A stretch of DNA of 64,000 bases from Thermocoleostomius sinensis A174 (GCF_026802175.1 NZ_CP113797.1:5433026-5497025), one strand, 5' to 3'; positions 26,525-37,003 are shown, counted from the first letter of the stretch. A program made the numbers and translations. The notes: a model not told the origin generated them from the sequence alone.

Positions 26525-28306
26525 CTAACGATCGCAATCGCTAAACTGAGAAAACAATTGCTGTCGCCAGTGGGCGCTGGCTTTTCGATCACACGGTATT
26601 TCTAGCACTCGAACCCCTTCTGTTGGCAACGGCTTTAAGCGCTGAATTAGTTGCTCCCATGTTTGAATTTGCTCATATTCTATGCGGTAGGCGGCACAGA
26701 GTTGCGCCACATTGACAGATTGCGGTGTGGCAAAAAACGCTTCAAAGGGTGGATCGAATTGGGCGATCGGCAAAAGTTCAAAAATACCACCACCGTTGTT
26801 ATTGATTAAAACGATGGTTAAATGGCCCTGAAATTGGTTTCTCAGTAAGAACCCATTTGTATCGTGCAGCAGTGCTAAATCTCCCGTCAGCAACACACTA
26901 CTTTGATAGCCATGTGCTATCCCCAGTGCTGTTGACAGGGTTCCGTCAATGCCGTTTGCTCCTCGGTTGAAATAGGGTTGCGCTTTTGTATTTCCCGGTT
27001 TCCAAAACCATTCCACATCCCGCACTGCGGTGCTATTGGCAATGATCACAGGGGTTGCCTCTGGCAGATGCTGTGACAGCAGCCATGCTACTTTGCTTTC
27101 AATCAATGGGTCGAGTTGTGCCATTGGGTGATCAATCGCCTGCCGCGCCCATGCTTCTGCCTGACACCAGTGCTGTAAATATAGATCAGATGGTCGTTCT
27201 GGGCTGTTTGCACCGGATAAACACGCCGCTACTTGGTCGATCGATCGACGAAGATGAACAGTTGGTAAATGTAGCGGATCGAGGTGGCGATCGGTCGCGT
27301 CGATAATCCATTGCCGAGGCTGAGTGCGTGTTAACCATTGTCGTAGCTCCTTGCTGGTGGGCATCTCCCCAATGCGAATGACAAAATCTGGTCGCAGCTT
27401 ATCCGCCCAATCTGGTTGACGCAGAATCAGATCATAGGTTGAAATTAAATCTGGGTTCAACACGGCATAATTACGCACCGGAGATAGCCCTTCTGCCAAT
27501 ACAGGTAATTTCAACGTTTGAGCAAGATGAGCGATCGCTTCACAGTAGGCTTGGGGCGATCGGGGTTGAGCCACTCCCGCAATTACAATTCCCCGATCTT
27601 CTGCAAACCACTCGGACGGAACAATGTTATCACTGTTCTGTCTCTCTGACTTTTTGCGATTTCTCAAGGCTGTAACCGCTCCACCCACTGCGGCAAAAAA
27701 TGTCTCTTGCTCTAACTCATCAAACTGCGCAGCAAACGCTTGTGCCTCTGCTTGCGGTACGGGAGCCAACGGATCGCGAAACGGTAGATTTAAATGAACA
27801 CATCCGGAAACTGGATACTGTGATCGCTCCCACGCATAAATCACGGTTTGCCGCAGATATGCTAAGAGGGATTGTTCCAAGGCTGGCACAGAAAGTTCAC
27901 TGTACCAATTAGGATAGGTTCCATAAAGCTTTTGTTGATCTACCGTTTGCCCGGCGTTGCAATCGCGCAGTTCTGGCGGGCGATCGGCAGTTAATACCAG
28001 CAGCGGTACGCAGCTTTCTTTCGCTTCAATGATAGCTGGATAGAAATTGGCTCCGGCCGTTCCCGACGTACATACCAAAACTACAGGTTCTCCAGTGCGT
28101 CGAGCCATCCCCAGCGCAAAAAAAGCCGCCGATCGCTCATCCAACACCGGAATGGCTTCAACTTGCGCATGAGCTGCAAAAGCAATCGCTAATGGAGCCG
28201 ATCGCGACCCCGGACAAATTACCGCTGTTCTTAATCCCAACCGAACCAGCGTTTCAACGAAAACCGAAGCCCAAACAGAATTAGTGTTGCGAAAATCGAT
28301 CGGCAT
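26525..28306 (-). CDS. menD: 2-succinyl-5-enolpyruvyl-6-hydroxy-3-cyclohexene-1-carboxylate synthase
   Basis: This 593-residue thiamin-diphosphate enzyme of phylloquinone synthesis adds a succinate semialdehyde unit from 2-oxoglutarate to isochorismate. It starts with FRNTNSVWASVFVETLVRLGL. The cofactor-binding Glu lies in AVPV-x-DERSAAF (read as AIPVLDERSAAFFALGMARRT), followed by VLVCTSGTAGANFYPAIIEA. The C-terminal part contains the TPP segment ALLHDTNGFLLRN with NNNGGGIFELLP. Phylloquinone is the photosystem I electron acceptor. No other men genes are adjacent. Confidence 0.93.
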   Translation of the reverse strand: MPIDFRNTNSVWASVFVETLVRLGLRTAVICPGSRSAPLAIAFAAHAQVEAIPVLDERSAAFFALGMARRTGEPVVLVCTSGTAGANFYPAIIEAKESCVPLLVLTADRPPELRDCNAGQTVDQQKLYGTYPNWYSELSVPALEQSLLAYLRQTVIYAWERSQYPVSGCVHLNLPFRDPLAPVPQAEAQAFAAQFDELEQETFFAAVGGAVTALRNRKKSERQNSDNIVPSEWFAEDRGIVIAGVAQPRSPQAYCEAIAHLAQTLKLPVLAEGLSPVRNYAVLNPDLISTYDLILRQPDWADKLRPDFVIRIGEMPTSKELRQWLTRTQPRQWIIDATDRHLDPLHLPTVHLRRSIDQVAACLSGANSPERPSDLYLQHWCQAEAWARQAIDHPMAQLDPLIESKVAWLLSQHLPEATPVIIANSTAVRDVEWFWKPGNTKAQPYFNRGANGIDGTLSTALGIAHGYQSSVLLTGDLALLHDTNGFLLRNQFQGHLTIVLINNNGGGIFELLPIAQFDPPFEAFFATPQSVNVAQLCAAYRIEYEQIQTWEQLIQRLKPLPTEGVRVLEIPCDRKASAHWRQQLFSQFSDCDR

Positions 28307-28425
28307 GGAGGAAAGTACCCAGACGTATCCAGAAAGCAGTCTAGCGATAAAGGCGAATTACCGGAGTTCCATTGGTGCGGGAGGAGCAGGAGAAACACCC
28401 CTACTAAACGCTTAAACAACCTCAC

Positions 28426-28455
28426 TAAAAAACCTCGATCCGTTGCGATCGAGGT
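28426..28455 (-). terminator. intrinsic terminator on the minus strand
   Basis: On the minus strand ACCTCGATC, a six-base loop and GATCGAGGT form a nine-pair stem followed by six T. It lies downstream of the 29-residue frame at 28535-28624 and upstream of menD, so it would separate a short transcript from menD. Confidence 0.75.
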
Positions 28456-28534
28456 AACGTGAACGCTTTTTTGAACGAACACCAACCTAAATAGAACGTT
28501 TAGAAAGGATTACAAGACAGCTTGCAATCTTTCT

Positions 28535-28624
28535 CTAATAGGTTCCTTGCAAAAGAATTTCTCGGCTCAACTGGATCAGCAGCGACTTAATTTCTGTAAC
28601 CTCTGCATCCGTCAACGTGATCAT
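28535..28624 (-). CDS. possible 29-residue peptide gene
   Basis: A short frame begins MITLTDAEVTEIKSLL at ATG 28624, with an AGAGGT box at six-base spacing, and ends LLQGTY. A strong minus-strand terminator lies about 80 bases beyond its stop, so this small unit could be transcribed alone. The predicted peptide is a single amphipathic helix. I do not recognise it; the alternative is a noncoding RNA with a chance frame. Confidence 0.4.
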   Translation of the reverse strand: MITLTDAEVTEIKSLLIQLSREILLQGTY

Positions 28625-28756
28625 AAATCTACCTCTAGCATAGATGATTAACGTCAAACAATGTTAAATAGCAACTAATAACGTTTTATAACGCTATCAT
28701 ATTCGTGCTGTGACATCTTAGAATTTTTGAAAAATGTTGACGTTAATTGGCACCAA

Positions 28757-28906
28757 GTGGCTACAGACAAGGAGCGAATTACGGTATACCTGCCCTCAGA
28801 GCTTAGAGAGAAGTTGACTAAAATGGCTGAGAGGGATAAGCGATCGGTGAGTGCCACGATCGAAATTTTGTTGTCTGAAGCGCTGCAAGCCAGAGGTGAA
28901 GATTAG
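28757..28906 (+). CDS. ribbon-helix-helix DNA-binding protein, GTG start
   Basis: The product has 49 residues: MATDKERITVYLPSELREKL, then AERDKRSVSATIEILLSEAL. Strand RITVYLP and two helices match the CopG/Arc-type fold. It is shorter than standard ORF-finder limits. GTG 28757 gives the family-like start but has no obvious ribosome-binding site; a TTG about ten codons upstream is possible. It lies upstream of a methyltransferase gene on the same strand, and no toxin partner is visible. Confidence 0.6.
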   Translation: MATDKERITVYLPSELREKLTKMAERDKRSVSATIEILLSEALQARGED

Positions 28907-29029
28907 CTGGCAAGCTTAGCCCTGTTGATAGAAACGTCGATCGCCAGAGAGGAATGCCCGCTTTTCGATACACTCAGATCGGATGAGTTCGCGAGCGATA
29001 TTCTGCATTCAGCAGTCGAAAATTTTTCT

Positions 29030-30229
29030 ATGTCAGATCCCCAAGCCGTTAGTGCCGCCGTTGCCAAGCTCTACGATACCTATCCTTTCCCTCCAGAACC
29101 GCTGCTAGACGAGCCGCCACCGGGATACAACTGGCGCTGGAACTGGCTAGCTGCCTATAACTTTTGCACCGGACAGAAACCCACCAAGCAAACCGTGCGA
29201 ATTCTTGATGCTGGCTGTGGCACGGGTGTGGGCACAGAGTATTTGGTACATCTTAACCCTTATGCCCAAGTGGTGGGCATCGACTTAAGTGCAGGTGCGT
29301 TAGAGGTTGCCAAAGAAAGATGTCGCCGATCGGGGGCCAATCGTGTGGAATTTCATCATCTCAGTCTCTATGACGCCGATCGCTTGCCAGGAGACTTTGA
29401 TCTCATCAACTGTGTTGGCGTGTTGCATCATCTGCCTGATCCCATTCGCGGCATTCAAGCCTTGGCCAAAAAGCTGGCTCCGGGTGGACTGATGCACATT
29501 TTTGTTTATAGCGAGTTGGGGCGCTGGGAAATTAAGCTAATGCAGCAGGCGATCGGTCTATTGCAAGGCAACCAGCGAGGCGACTATCGGGACGGCGTGC
29601 AAATTGGGCGACAAATTTTCTCGTCGCTGCCGGAAACTAATCGCTTGGTGAAGCGGGAACAGGAACGGTGGTCGCTGGAAAATCAGCGAGACGAGTGCTT
29701 TGCTGATATGTACGTGCATCCCCAAGAAATTGACTACAACATCGAAACGCTGTTTGAGCTAATTGATGCGTCTGAGCTAAAATTCATCGGCTTTTCCAAC
29801 CCGCGCACCTGGCAACTAGAGCGGCTGATTGGGAAAGCCCCAGAACTGATAGATCGCGCCCAAGCCTTGAGCAATCGCCAGCGATATCGATTGATTGAAC
29901 TGCTTGATCCGGAAACCGTGACGCACTATGAATTTTTCCTTGGGCGCGATCCGTTGCCTCAAAGAGATTGGTCATCCGATCAAGACCTGTTAGCTGCGAT
30001 TCCAGAACGTAACCCTTGTATGGAGGGCTGGGACAGCCGCTGTTTGTTTAACTACGATTACCAGATCGTGAACTTAAGTGAAGCGGAATGGAATTTCCTC
30101 AAAGCGTGCGATGCTAATCAACAAGGGCAAACAGTCGCGGAAATTCTCCAAACAATCGATCTGGAGCTGGAAACCGTGCGATTGCTCTGGACGCAACAAC
30201 TGATTCTTCTCAGTCCAACCAACATTTAA
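29030..30229 (+). CDS. class I SAM-dependent methyltransferase, 399 residues
   Basis: The enzyme begins MSDPQAVSAAVAKLYDTYPF with a proline-rich segment (PFPPEPLLDEPPPGYNWRW). Motif I is ILDAGCGTGVGTEYLV, then VVGIDLSAGAL (motif II acid), DFDLINCVGVLHHLPDP and LAPGGLMHIFVY. The C-terminal 190 residues are a helical family-specific region. Longer frames to 28925 lack conserved sequence. The substrate is unknown. It lies just upstream of the ATP synthase operon but about 100 bases away, so co-transcription is uncertain. Confidence 0.87.
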   Translation: MSDPQAVSAAVAKLYDTYPFPPEPLLDEPPPGYNWRWNWLAAYNFCTGQKPTKQTVRILDAGCGTGVGTEYLVHLNPYAQVVGIDLSAGALEVAKERCRRSGANRVEFHHLSLYDADRLPGDFDLINCVGVLHHLPDPIRGIQALAKKLAPGGLMHIFVYSELGRWEIKLMQQAIGLLQGNQRGDYRDGVQIGRQIFSSLPETNRLVKREQERWSLENQRDECFADMYVHPQEIDYNIETLFELIDASELKFIGFSNPRTWQLERLIGKAPELIDRAQALSNRQRYRLIELLDPETVTHYEFFLGRDPLPQRDWSSDQDLLAAIPERNPCMEGWDSRCLFNYDYQIVNLSEAEWNFLKACDANQQGQTVAEILQTIDLELETVRLLWTQQLILLSPTNI

Positions 30230-30332
30230 TTCATTGCAAGCAAGTCATTAAGTATTGTTACCTGTCAGTGATATGATTTTGTAGGGTCAGTAGTGACCCA
30301 GCCAACACTCTGGACTTAGTTCGATAACGCCT

Positions 30333-30776
30333 GTGAACTCACCAGAATCCTTGCCCGGAACCCCATCTCAAGAGACCGAACCCACCTCGGATATGGCCGT
30401 GCCAGCCGAACCGAATGCTTCGATGCAGGAGTACTACCAGCTTCAAGCAGCGTTGCTAAAGACAACCCTGATCCTAACAGGGATTACTTTTGGCTCTGTG
30501 TGGATTTTTTATTCTCTTAATACGGCTCTGAATTATCTGATTGGAGCGTGCACAGGTGTGGTTTACTTGAGAATGTTGGCTCGAAACGTAGCGCAGCTTG
30601 GAAGAGAGCGCAACAAGTTAGGCAGTGCCCGACTTGCGTTGCTCATTGGGGTGATCGTTCTTGCAGCTCAGTTAAACGAGTTACAAATTATGCCGATTTT
30701 CCTTGGCTTCCTAACTTATAAAGCTGCCGTCATCTTCTATATGCTGCGAACCACCATCCTGCCTGACTCAAATTAG
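30333..30776 (+). CDS. atpI: ATP synthase assembly protein I (AtpI)
   Basis: This is the first gene of the ATP synthase operon. The 147-residue protein has a polar N-terminal tail and then hydrophobic segments: [48 protein letters not shown] and [17 protein letters not shown]. AtpI-type proteins help assemble the c-ring in the membrane. The frame opens with GTG 30333; internal ATGs at residues 21 (30393) and 31 (30423) are alternatives. The distance to atpB is 61 bases. Confidence 0.85.
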   Translation: MNSPESLPGTPSQETEPTSDMAVPAEPNASMQEYYQLQAALLKTTLILTGITFGSVWIFYSLNTALNYLIGACTGVVYLRMLARNVAQLGRERNKLGSARLALLIGVIVLAAQLNELQIMPIFLGFLTYKAAVIFYMLRTTILPDSN

Positions 30777-30837
30777 GTTCTGGATATCCTAGCACTCCTC
30801 TCGGTTTCTAGGAAGCCCATCACATCAATGAATTTGC

Positions 30838-31596
30838 ATGGAAATGCTGAACGCCTTCAATTTATCCAATGTTCTCTTAGCTGAGCTAGAGGTTGGCAAG
30901 CAGTTCTATTGGCATTTAGGCAATCTTGAGCTACACGGCCAAGTTTTCTTGGTCTCCTGGTTTGTGATTGGTCTACTCGTCGTTGCCTCTGTCCTTGCAA
31001 CCCGCAAAATCCAGATGGTTCCTGCTGGTGTCCAGAACTTGATGGAGTATGCCCTGGAATTCATCCGAGATTTGGCTAAAACACAAATTGGTGAAAAGGA
31101 GTATCGCCCCTGGGTTCCCTTTATTGGAACATTATTCCTGTTCATCTTTGTTTCCAACTGGTCGGGTGCGTTGGTTCCCTGGAAGTTGATTCGGTTGCCA
31201 GAAGGTGAACTGGCGGCCCCCACCAGCGATATCAACACGACGATCGCGCTGGCGCTACTTACCTCGTTGGCTTACTTCTACGCTGGTTTCAGCAAAAAGG
31301 GATTGGGCTATTTCGGTAACTATGTCCAGCCCGTGCCTTTTATGTTGCCGTTCAAAATTATTGAAGATTTCACCAAGCCTCTTTCCCTTAGCTTCCGTTT
31401 GTTTGGCAATATTTTGGCAGACGAGCTAGTGGTTGGAGTGCTAGTTCTCCTGGTTCCTCTATTTATTCCACTGCCAGTTATGGCATTAGGACTATTTACG
31501 AGTGCGATTCAGGCGCTAATTTTTGCCACACTCGCCGCCTCGTACATTGGGGAAGCCATGGAAGATCACCACGGTGAAGGACACGAAGAGCATTAG
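30838..31596 (+). CDS. atpB: ATP synthase F0 subunit a
   Basis: This 252-residue membrane subunit forms the proton half-channels against the c-ring in the thylakoid membrane. The essential Arg lies in [18 protein letters not shown], and the downstream [23 protein letters not shown] helix is conserved. The C-terminus is short, charged and His-rich ([11 protein letters not shown]), as in other cyanobacteria. It is followed by 170 noncoding bases before the c-subunit gene. Confidence 0.96.
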   Translation: MEMLNAFNLSNVLLAELEVGKQFYWHLGNLELHGQVFLVSWFVIGLLVVASVLATRKIQMVPAGVQNLMEYALEFIRDLAKTQIGEKEYRPWVPFIGTLFLFIFVSNWSGALVPWKLIRLPEGELAAPTSDINTTIALALLTSLAYFYAGFSKKGLGYFGNYVQPVPFMLPFKIIEDFTKPLSLSFRLFGNILADELVVGVLVLLVPLFIPLPVMALGLFTSAIQALIFATLAASYIGEAMEDHHGEGHEEH

Positions 31597-31745
31597 TCTC
31601 TTCGGCGGGGATAACGCCTCGATTTTCCCCAGTTCAAGTGTTTCGATTACGGGTTGCTGGTTTTAGGCATCTGTAATTTTGAAACGACACATAGCGTGTA
31701 AACGCTGGTCTCACATCTCGTCCATTTCGTTCTTTCGTTCTGTAG

Positions 31746-32012
<267 letters not shown>

Positions 32013-32029
32013 GTTAATCCGCTTCGATG

Positions 32030-32050
32030 GAGACGCGCAACTCGCGTCTC
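32030..32050 (+). promoter_or_regulatory. perfect 8-pair hairpin between the c and b' genes
   Basis: GAGACGCG, CAACT and CGCGTCTC form a stem-loop 18 bases after the atpE stop. The following sequence (ATATTTTGTTCTTTC) is T-rich but has no clean T-run. It could attenuate transcription or protect the 3' end of a processed message, which would leave more c-subunit mRNA. Confidence 0.6.
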
Positions 32051-32104
32051 TACTCATATTTTGTTCTTTCGTTGTTTCACCCCTGATGAATGGGGTCACT
32101 CAAT

Positions 32105-32596
32105 ATGATGTATTGGACTATCCTGCTAGCGGCTGAAACGGCTGCTGAGGGCAGCAAAGGGGGATTGTTTGACATTGATGCCACACTTCCCCTCATGGCA
32201 GTTCAGTTTATTCTCCTGGTCATTGTACTCAACGCACTGTTTTATAAACCGTTGGGAAAGGCAATTGACGATCGCAATGCTTTTATTCGCAATAACCTAG
32301 CCGACGCTAAAGAGCGGCTATCGAAGGCTGAAACCCTGGCAAAGCAATATGAGCAGGAATTGGCGGAGACGCGCCGTCAATCTCAAAAGATCATTGCAGA
32401 TGCAGAGGCGGAAGCTGAAAGTATTGCAGCACAGCAGCTTGCAGAAGCCCAACGAGAGGCTCAGGCTCAACGGGAAGAGGCGCAGCGAGAGTTGGATCGG
32501 CAAAAGGAAGAAGCATTCCAATCGTTGGAACAGCAGGTCGAAGCCTTAAGCCGTGAGATTTTGGAGAAATTGCTGGGGACGCAGACGGTTGGTTAA
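32105..32596 (+). CDS. atpF2: ATP synthase F0 subunit b' (second b-type stator)
   Basis: This is a peripheral-stalk subunit of about 163 residues from the start chosen here. An N-terminal membrane anchor ([20 protein letters not shown]) is followed by [15 protein letters not shown] and a long charged coiled coil rich in Ala, Glu and Arg. Photosynthetic organisms have b and b' as separate genes, and this arrangement is seen here. Start is uncertain: ATGs at 32090, 32105 and 32108 are all in frame, without a strong ribosome-binding site. Confidence 0.93.
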   Translation: MMYWTILLAAETAAEGSKGGLFDIDATLPLMAVQFILLVIVLNALFYKPLGKAIDDRNAFIRNNLADAKERLSKAETLAKQYEQELAETRRQSQKIIADAEAEAESIAAQQLAEAQREAQAQREEAQRELDRQKEEAFQSLEQQVEALSREILEKLLGTQTVG

Positions 32597-32622
32597 GACA
32601 CTATAGGTATTTGAATGTAATC

Positions 32623-33156
32623 ATGGGGACTTTCATATTACTGACTGCTGAGGCAATCGAGGAGCCAGGGTTCGGGCTAAACTTTGATATTCTTGAAACG
32701 AATCTGATCAATCTGGTCATTATCATTGGAGTCTTGGTGTACTTTGGTCGCGGGTTTCTCGGTAAAACCCTGGCCGAGCGAAAGACACGGATTGAAGAAG
32801 CCATCCGAGAGGCTGAAACTCGTAAAAAAGAAGCCGCAGCCGCTTTAGCTGATGAACAGCAAAAACTCGCCCAAGCGCAAGCAGAAGCCTCGCGAATTTT
32901 GGCAGAGGCTCAAGAACGAGCCAAGGCAGTCCGCGAATCTGTGTTAGCGAGAGCACAAGACGATATTCAACGTCTGAAAGCGGCTGAAGCTCAAGGTTTA
33001 ACTAGTCAGCAAGAACGGGTGACCGCTGAATTACGCCAGCGAATTGCGGCCTTGGCTCTGCAACAAGTGGAATCGCAGTTGAAGTCTGGCATTGGTGACT
33101 CTACTCAGCAGCAGTTAATTGATCGCAGTATTGCTACGATAGGAGGCCCTTCATGA
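32623..33156 (+). CDS. atpF: ATP synthase F0 subunit b
   Basis: This is the other peripheral-stalk subunit, 177 residues. It begins [12 protein letters not shown], with the membrane helix [20 protein letters not shown] and then [20 protein letters not shown], the start of a long coiled coil. ATG 32623 gives the usual family start; a TTG 12 bases earlier is the only upstream alternative. It overlaps the delta gene by four bases (ATGA), so translation is coupled. Confidence 0.95.
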   Translation: MGTFILLTAEAIEEPGFGLNFDILETNLINLVIIIGVLVYFGRGFLGKTLAERKTRIEEAIREAETRKKEAAAALADEQQKLAQAQAEASRILAEAQERAKAVRESVLARAQDDIQRLKAAEAQGLTSQQERVTAELRQRIAALALQQVESQLKSGIGDSTQQQLIDRSIATIGGPS

Positions 33157-33710
33157 GATCTACTCTGCTCTCCAGTGAAATTGCAGAACCCTATGCCCAA
33201 GCCCTGATGTCACTAGCGCGGGACAATGACCTGGTCGATCGCATCAGTGAAGATGTCACCTCATTGTTAAGCCTGATGAGTGAATCGGACGATTTGCGCG
33301 CCTGTCTCATCAATCCGATCTTTAAGGCAGAGGATAAAAAGGCAGTGCTTAACCAAGTGGTGCGGGAGCAATTGCATCCATTTACCTATAACTTCTTGAT
33401 GATTTTGATCGATCGAGGCCGGATTATATTTCTAGAACCAATTTGCAAACAGTTTCAGGAACTGGTGCGTCAACTCAAGCAAACGGTTCTAGCAGAAGTC
33501 ACGTCTGCGATTCCTTTGTCAGACGAGCAACAGGAATCAATTCGCCAAAAAGTCAAAGGCATGGCTCAAGCTCAGCAGGTGGAACTAGACACAAAAATCG
33601 ATCCAGACTTGTTAGGCGGTGTCATTATCAAGGTGGGTTCTAAAATCATTGATGCCAGCTTACGGGGTCAACTGCGTCGCATTGGCACGCGCTTGACTAG
33701 CGCTGTCTAG
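33153..33710 (+). CDS. atpH: ATP synthase F1 subunit delta
   Basis: This 185-residue subunit ties the peripheral stalk to the F1 head (OSCP family). It begins with a helical N-terminal domain ([15 protein letters not shown]). The C-terminal signature [23 protein letters not shown] is conserved. The start overlaps the end of atpF, and about 125 bases separate it from the alpha subunit gene. Named atpD in some cyanobacterial genomes. Confidence 0.95.
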   Translation: MRSTLLSSEIAEPYAQALMSLARDNDLVDRISEDVTSLLSLMSESDDLRACLINPIFKAEDKKAVLNQVVREQLHPFTYNFLMILIDRGRIIFLEPICKQFQELVRQLKQTVLAEVTSAIPLSDEQQESIRQKVKGMAQAQQVELDTKIDPDLLGGVIIKVGSKIIDASLRGQLRRIGTRLTSAV

Positions 33711-33835
33711 TTAAGGCAAGTGTGGACTAAGCTTTGGTGTTTCGATTGCTAGGTTTCCACGCAATACCCATTACTTCTACTTCACTCCCAATCCTGAATT
33801 CTTAATCTCCAACTCCTTTATCAAGAGAAAACCCT

Positions 33836-35356
33836 ATGGCAATTAGCATCAGACCTGACGAAATCAGCAATATTATTCGCCAGCAGATTCAGCAGTACGA
33901 CCAGGATGTCAAAGCCACAAACGTGGGAACGGTCCTTTCGGTCGGAGATGGTATCGCTCGTGTCTATGGCTTGGATCAAGTCATGGCCAGTGAACTGCTA
34001 GAGTTTGAGGATGGCACGATCGGTATTGCGCTGAATCTGGAAGAGGACAATGTGGGCGCAGTATTGATGGGAGAAGGGCGAGACATTCAAGAAGGTAGTA
34101 CTGTAACAGCTACGAGCAAAATTGCTTCGATTCCTGTAGGCGATGCCATGCTAGGTCGGGTGGTTGATGCGCTGGCTCGCCCAATCGATGGTAAGGGCGA
34201 TATTCAAACCTCTGACACTCGCTTGCTGGAATCTGGTGCGCCGGGGATTATTGATCGTCGCTCGGTGTGTGAGCCGATGCAAACCGGCATTACCGCCATT
34301 GATGCTATGATTCCCATCGGTCGGGGTCAGCGAGAACTGATCATTGGCGATCGGCAAACCGGCAAAACCACCATCGCAGTAGACACGATTCTCAACCAGA
34401 AGGGGGGAGATGTTATCTGTGTTTATGTAGCGGTTGGTCAAAAAGCGTCAACGGTGGCGCAGGTGGTGGAAGTCTTCCGCGAGCGAGGTGCACTAGACTA
34501 TACTGTGGTTGTAGCGGCAAATGCGAATGATCCGGCGGCGCTGCAATATTTGGCTCCTTACACGGGTGCGTCGATCGCTGAATACTTCATGTATAAGGGC
34601 AGACACACACTGGTGGTGTATGATGACCTATCTAAGCAAGCTCAAGCCTATCGTCAAATGTCGCTGTTGCTGCGTCGTCCACCGGGTCGAGAAGCCTATC
34701 CGGGTGATGTGTTCTATCTCCACTCTCGTTTACTAGAGCGGGCGGCTAAATTGAACGATGAACTAGGTGGTGGTAGCATGACCGCCTTACCGATCGTAGA
34801 AACTCAAGCAGGTGACGTTTCAGCTTATATTCCTACCAATGTGATTTCGATTACCGATGGACAGATTTTCTTGTCCTCGAACCTGTTCAACTCGGGTCAG
34901 CGCCCAGCGGTGAACCCTGGTATTTCCGTATCTCGTGTAGGTTCAGCAGCCCAAACTAAGGCCATGAAGAAGGTGGCGGGCAAGGTGAAGTTGGAGCTTG
35001 CTCAGTTTGACGAACTTCAGGCATTTGCTCAATTTGCGTCTGATTTGGATAAAGCAACGCAAAATCAATTGGCGCGGGGTCAGCGGTTGCGGCAAATCCT
35101 CAAACAGCCTCAGTATTCGCCTCTTTCTGTTGGCGAACAGGTAGCCCTGATTTATTCAGGAATTAACGGATATTTAGATGATATTCCGGTGGAAAAGGTA
35201 ACTGACTTCACCAAGGGGCTGCGCGATTATCTCAAGACCAGCAAGCCTCGCTATGGAGAAATTATTGCCAATGACAAGCAATTGAATGAGGAAGCCGAAA
35301 CCCTTTTAAAGGAAGCTATTGCAGAATACAAAAAGACCTTTGCAGCAATAGCCTAA
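33836..35356 (+). CDS. atpA: ATP synthase F1 subunit alpha
   Basis: This 506-residue non-catalytic nucleotide-binding subunit of F1 starts [19 protein letters not shown]. The P-loop is GDRQTGKT, and [45 protein letters not shown] and the arginine finger near SVSRVG are present. Length is typical. The catalytic beta and epsilon subunits are not in the window, as expected because cyanobacteria keep them in a second operon. Confidence 0.97.
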   Translation: MAISIRPDEISNIIRQQIQQYDQDVKATNVGTVLSVGDGIARVYGLDQVMASELLEFEDGTIGIALNLEEDNVGAVLMGEGRDIQEGSTVTATSKIASIPVGDAMLGRVVDALARPIDGKGDIQTSDTRLLESGAPGIIDRRSVCEPMQTGITAIDAMIPIGRGQRELIIGDRQTGKTTIAVDTILNQKGGDVICVYVAVGQKASTVAQVVEVFRERGALDYTVVVAANANDPAALQYLAPYTGASIAEYFMYKGRHTLVVYDDLSKQAQAYRQMSLLLRRPPGREAYPGDVFYLHSRLLERAAKLNDELGGGSMTALPIVETQAGDVSAYIPTNVISITDGQIFLSSNLFNSGQRPAVNPGISVSRVGSAAQTKAMKKVAGKVKLELAQFDELQAFAQFASDLDKATQNQLARGQRLRQILKQPQYSPLSVGEQVALIYSGINGYLDDIPVEKVTDFTKGLRDYLKTSKPRYGEIIANDKQLNEEAETLLKEAIAEYKKTFAAIA

Positions 35357-35416
35357 GTTAATGATGTTAGGGGCTAGGGACTGAGGCTCTTGAACTCAAG
35401 TTGCTTTTCGTGACTG

Positions 35417-35478
35417 ATCCTTGGTTTCTTCCTAACCCCTAACTCCTAATTTCCTAACCCCTAATTCCCAATTCTAGC
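35417..35478. repeat. short degenerate repeats before the gamma gene
   Basis: Just ahead of the gamma gene the sequence alternates CCTAACCCCTAA, CTCCTAATTTCCTAA and similar 7-8-base units. It looks like a degenerate short tandem repeat. It lies directly upstream of the start codon and leaves no good ribosome-binding site; translation may depend on coupling. Confidence 0.6.
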
Positions 35479-35479
35479 T

Positions 35480-36433
35480 ATGGCAAATCTCAAGGCAATT
35501 CGGGATCGTATTCAATCGGTCAAGAATACAAAGAAAATTACGGAAGCCATGCGGCTGGTGGCGGCTGCCAAGGTTCGCCGCGCTCAAGAACAAGTGATTG
35601 CCACTCGTCCATTTGCCGATCGCCTTGCCCAGGTACTCTACGGCTTGCAGACACGACTACAATTCGAGGATGTCAATCTACCGCTGTTACGGAAGCGCGA
35701 CGTGCAAACGGTGGGTTTGTTGGTCGTATCAGGTGATCGAGGACTCTGCGGTGGATACAACGCTAATGTGATTAAACGCGCTGAGATGCGCGCCAAAGAA
35801 CTAGCAGCAGAAGGGTTAGACTATCGTTTGATTTTAGTCGGTCGCAAAGCGACTCAGTACTTCCAGCGTCGCGAACAACCCATCAGCGCTACGTTCACAG
35901 GCTTGGAACAGGTGCCAACAGCGGGTGAAGCCTCGCAAATTGCTGATGAGCTACTGTCGTTGTTTCTCTCGGAAACGGTCGATCGGGTAGAACTGATCTA
36001 CACCAAATTTGTTTCTACTATTAGCTCTCGTCCTGTTGTGCAAACGCTACTACCGCTTGATCCACAGGGCTTTGAAGCGTCGGATGATGAAATCTTCCGA
36101 TTGACGACACGCGGAGGCGAATTTGAAGTAGAGCGACAAAAGGTTGAGGCAACGTCGTTCCGAGTTTTGCCCAAAGATATGATCTTTGAACAAGATCCAG
36201 TCCAAATTTTGGATGCCTTGTTACCACTCTACTTAAACAACCAATTGCTGCGGGCACTGCAAGAATCAGCCGCCAGTGAATTAGCTGCCCGAATGACGGC
36301 AATGAGTAACGCCAGCGATAATGCCAGTGAATTAATTAAGACACTGACCCTGTCTTATAACAAAGAGCGGCAAGCTGCTATTACTCAGGAAATTCTTGAA
36401 GTCGTTGGTGGTGCTAATGCGCTTGCAGGCTAG
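35480..36433 (+). CDS. atpG: ATP synthase F1 subunit gamma
   Basis: This 317-residue central shaft begins [20 protein letters not shown], the N-terminal coiled coil. The phototroph-specific insert falls in the middle of the chain ([23 protein letters not shown]). The C-terminal helix contains [20 protein letters not shown] and ends with [11 protein letters not shown] do not see the regulatory Cys pair of chloroplast gamma, as expected for cyanobacteria. It is the last gene of the operon. Called atpC in cyanobacterial naming. Confidence 0.96.
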   Translation: MANLKAIRDRIQSVKNTKKITEAMRLVAAAKVRRAQEQVIATRPFADRLAQVLYGLQTRLQFEDVNLPLLRKRDVQTVGLLVVSGDRGLCGGYNANVIKRAEMRAKELAAEGLDYRLILVGRKATQYFQRREQPISATFTGLEQVPTAGEASQIADELLSLFLSETVDRVELIYTKFVSTISSRPVVQTLLPLDPQGFEASDDEIFRLTTRGGEFEVERQKVEATSFRVLPKDMIFEQDPVQILDALLPLYLNNQLLRALQESAASELAARMTAMSNASDNASELIKTLTLSYNKERQAAITQEILEVVGGANALAG

Positions 36434-36579
36434 TTTTTGAGTGTCAACAATCGCGCCGTGGCAGCAATCTGTACCTTGTCGTTGTTCAAGGCATCTCTCA
36501 ATATCTGACATATTAATCCTCGGACAGTGTGTGTGAAAACGCTGAACGCTGAAGACCCTGGTCATGCTGCCAATTTTAG

Positions 36580-36670
36580 CCCTCACCCCCAATCTCTCTC
36601 CTACGTTGAGAGCGGGATGTTGATCTGTCCCCCTATGCCCAAAAGAAGAGCAGAGGTTGGGGAATAGGGG
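36580..36670. repeat. dispersed C/G-rich repeat, copy 2
   Basis: The copy starts CCCTCACCCCCAATCTCTCTCC and ends GCAGAGGTTGGGGAATAGGGG, an imperfect inverted arrangement similar to the 3957 copy but more degenerate. It lies downstream of the gamma gene and carries no credible coding frame. Confidence 0.6.
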
Positions 36671-36807
36671 CGATTCGGAATACGAAGTTTCCGACCTATT
36701 GATACATCTAGTTAATTTTCTATGGTTGAGGCTACTATCTTTTCAAGTTCAGTCTCGGCTGTTGTCATAGCCTCTGCTGGGTTATCTGGCTCATGTTGAA
36801 GGATGAC

Positions 36808-36863
36808 AGTAAAAACTACAAAAAAGGCACGGATCGATCCGTACCCTTCTCGTAGTTTTTACT
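36808..36863 (-). terminator. nested stem-loop with a minus-strand terminator inside
   Basis: Outer arms AGTAAAAACTAC and GTAGTTTTTACT are perfect 12-base complements. Inside, on the minus strand, GGTACGG-ATCGAT-CCGTGCC is followed by TTTTTTG, a clean intrinsic terminator. It would end transcripts from the minus-strand gene at 37004-37183, about 150 bases away. The outer arms could form a larger cruciform or RNA fold. Confidence 0.7.
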
Positions 36864-36872
36864 AGGTGCTCA

Positions 36873-36916
36873 TTTAGGTGCTGCCACTTCGCAGCAGGAT
36901 ATCCTTAGCACCTAAA
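36873..36916. other. second stem-loop next to the nested terminator
   Basis: Arms TTTAGGTGCT and AGCACCTAAA enclose an inner pair GCTGC/GCAGC. With the neighbouring structure at 36808 it makes two consecutive folded elements in the 3' region of the gene at 37004. No coding frame is seen. It could be part of a structured untranslated region or a small RNA. Confidence 0.5.
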
Positions 36917-37003
36917 ACATCAGTGCCTTGACCAATAAACTGAATTAAATAGAGAGATCTAGATCACGCTAGTTACATCTGTAGGCTCAGCGGAGCAGTC
37001 ATC

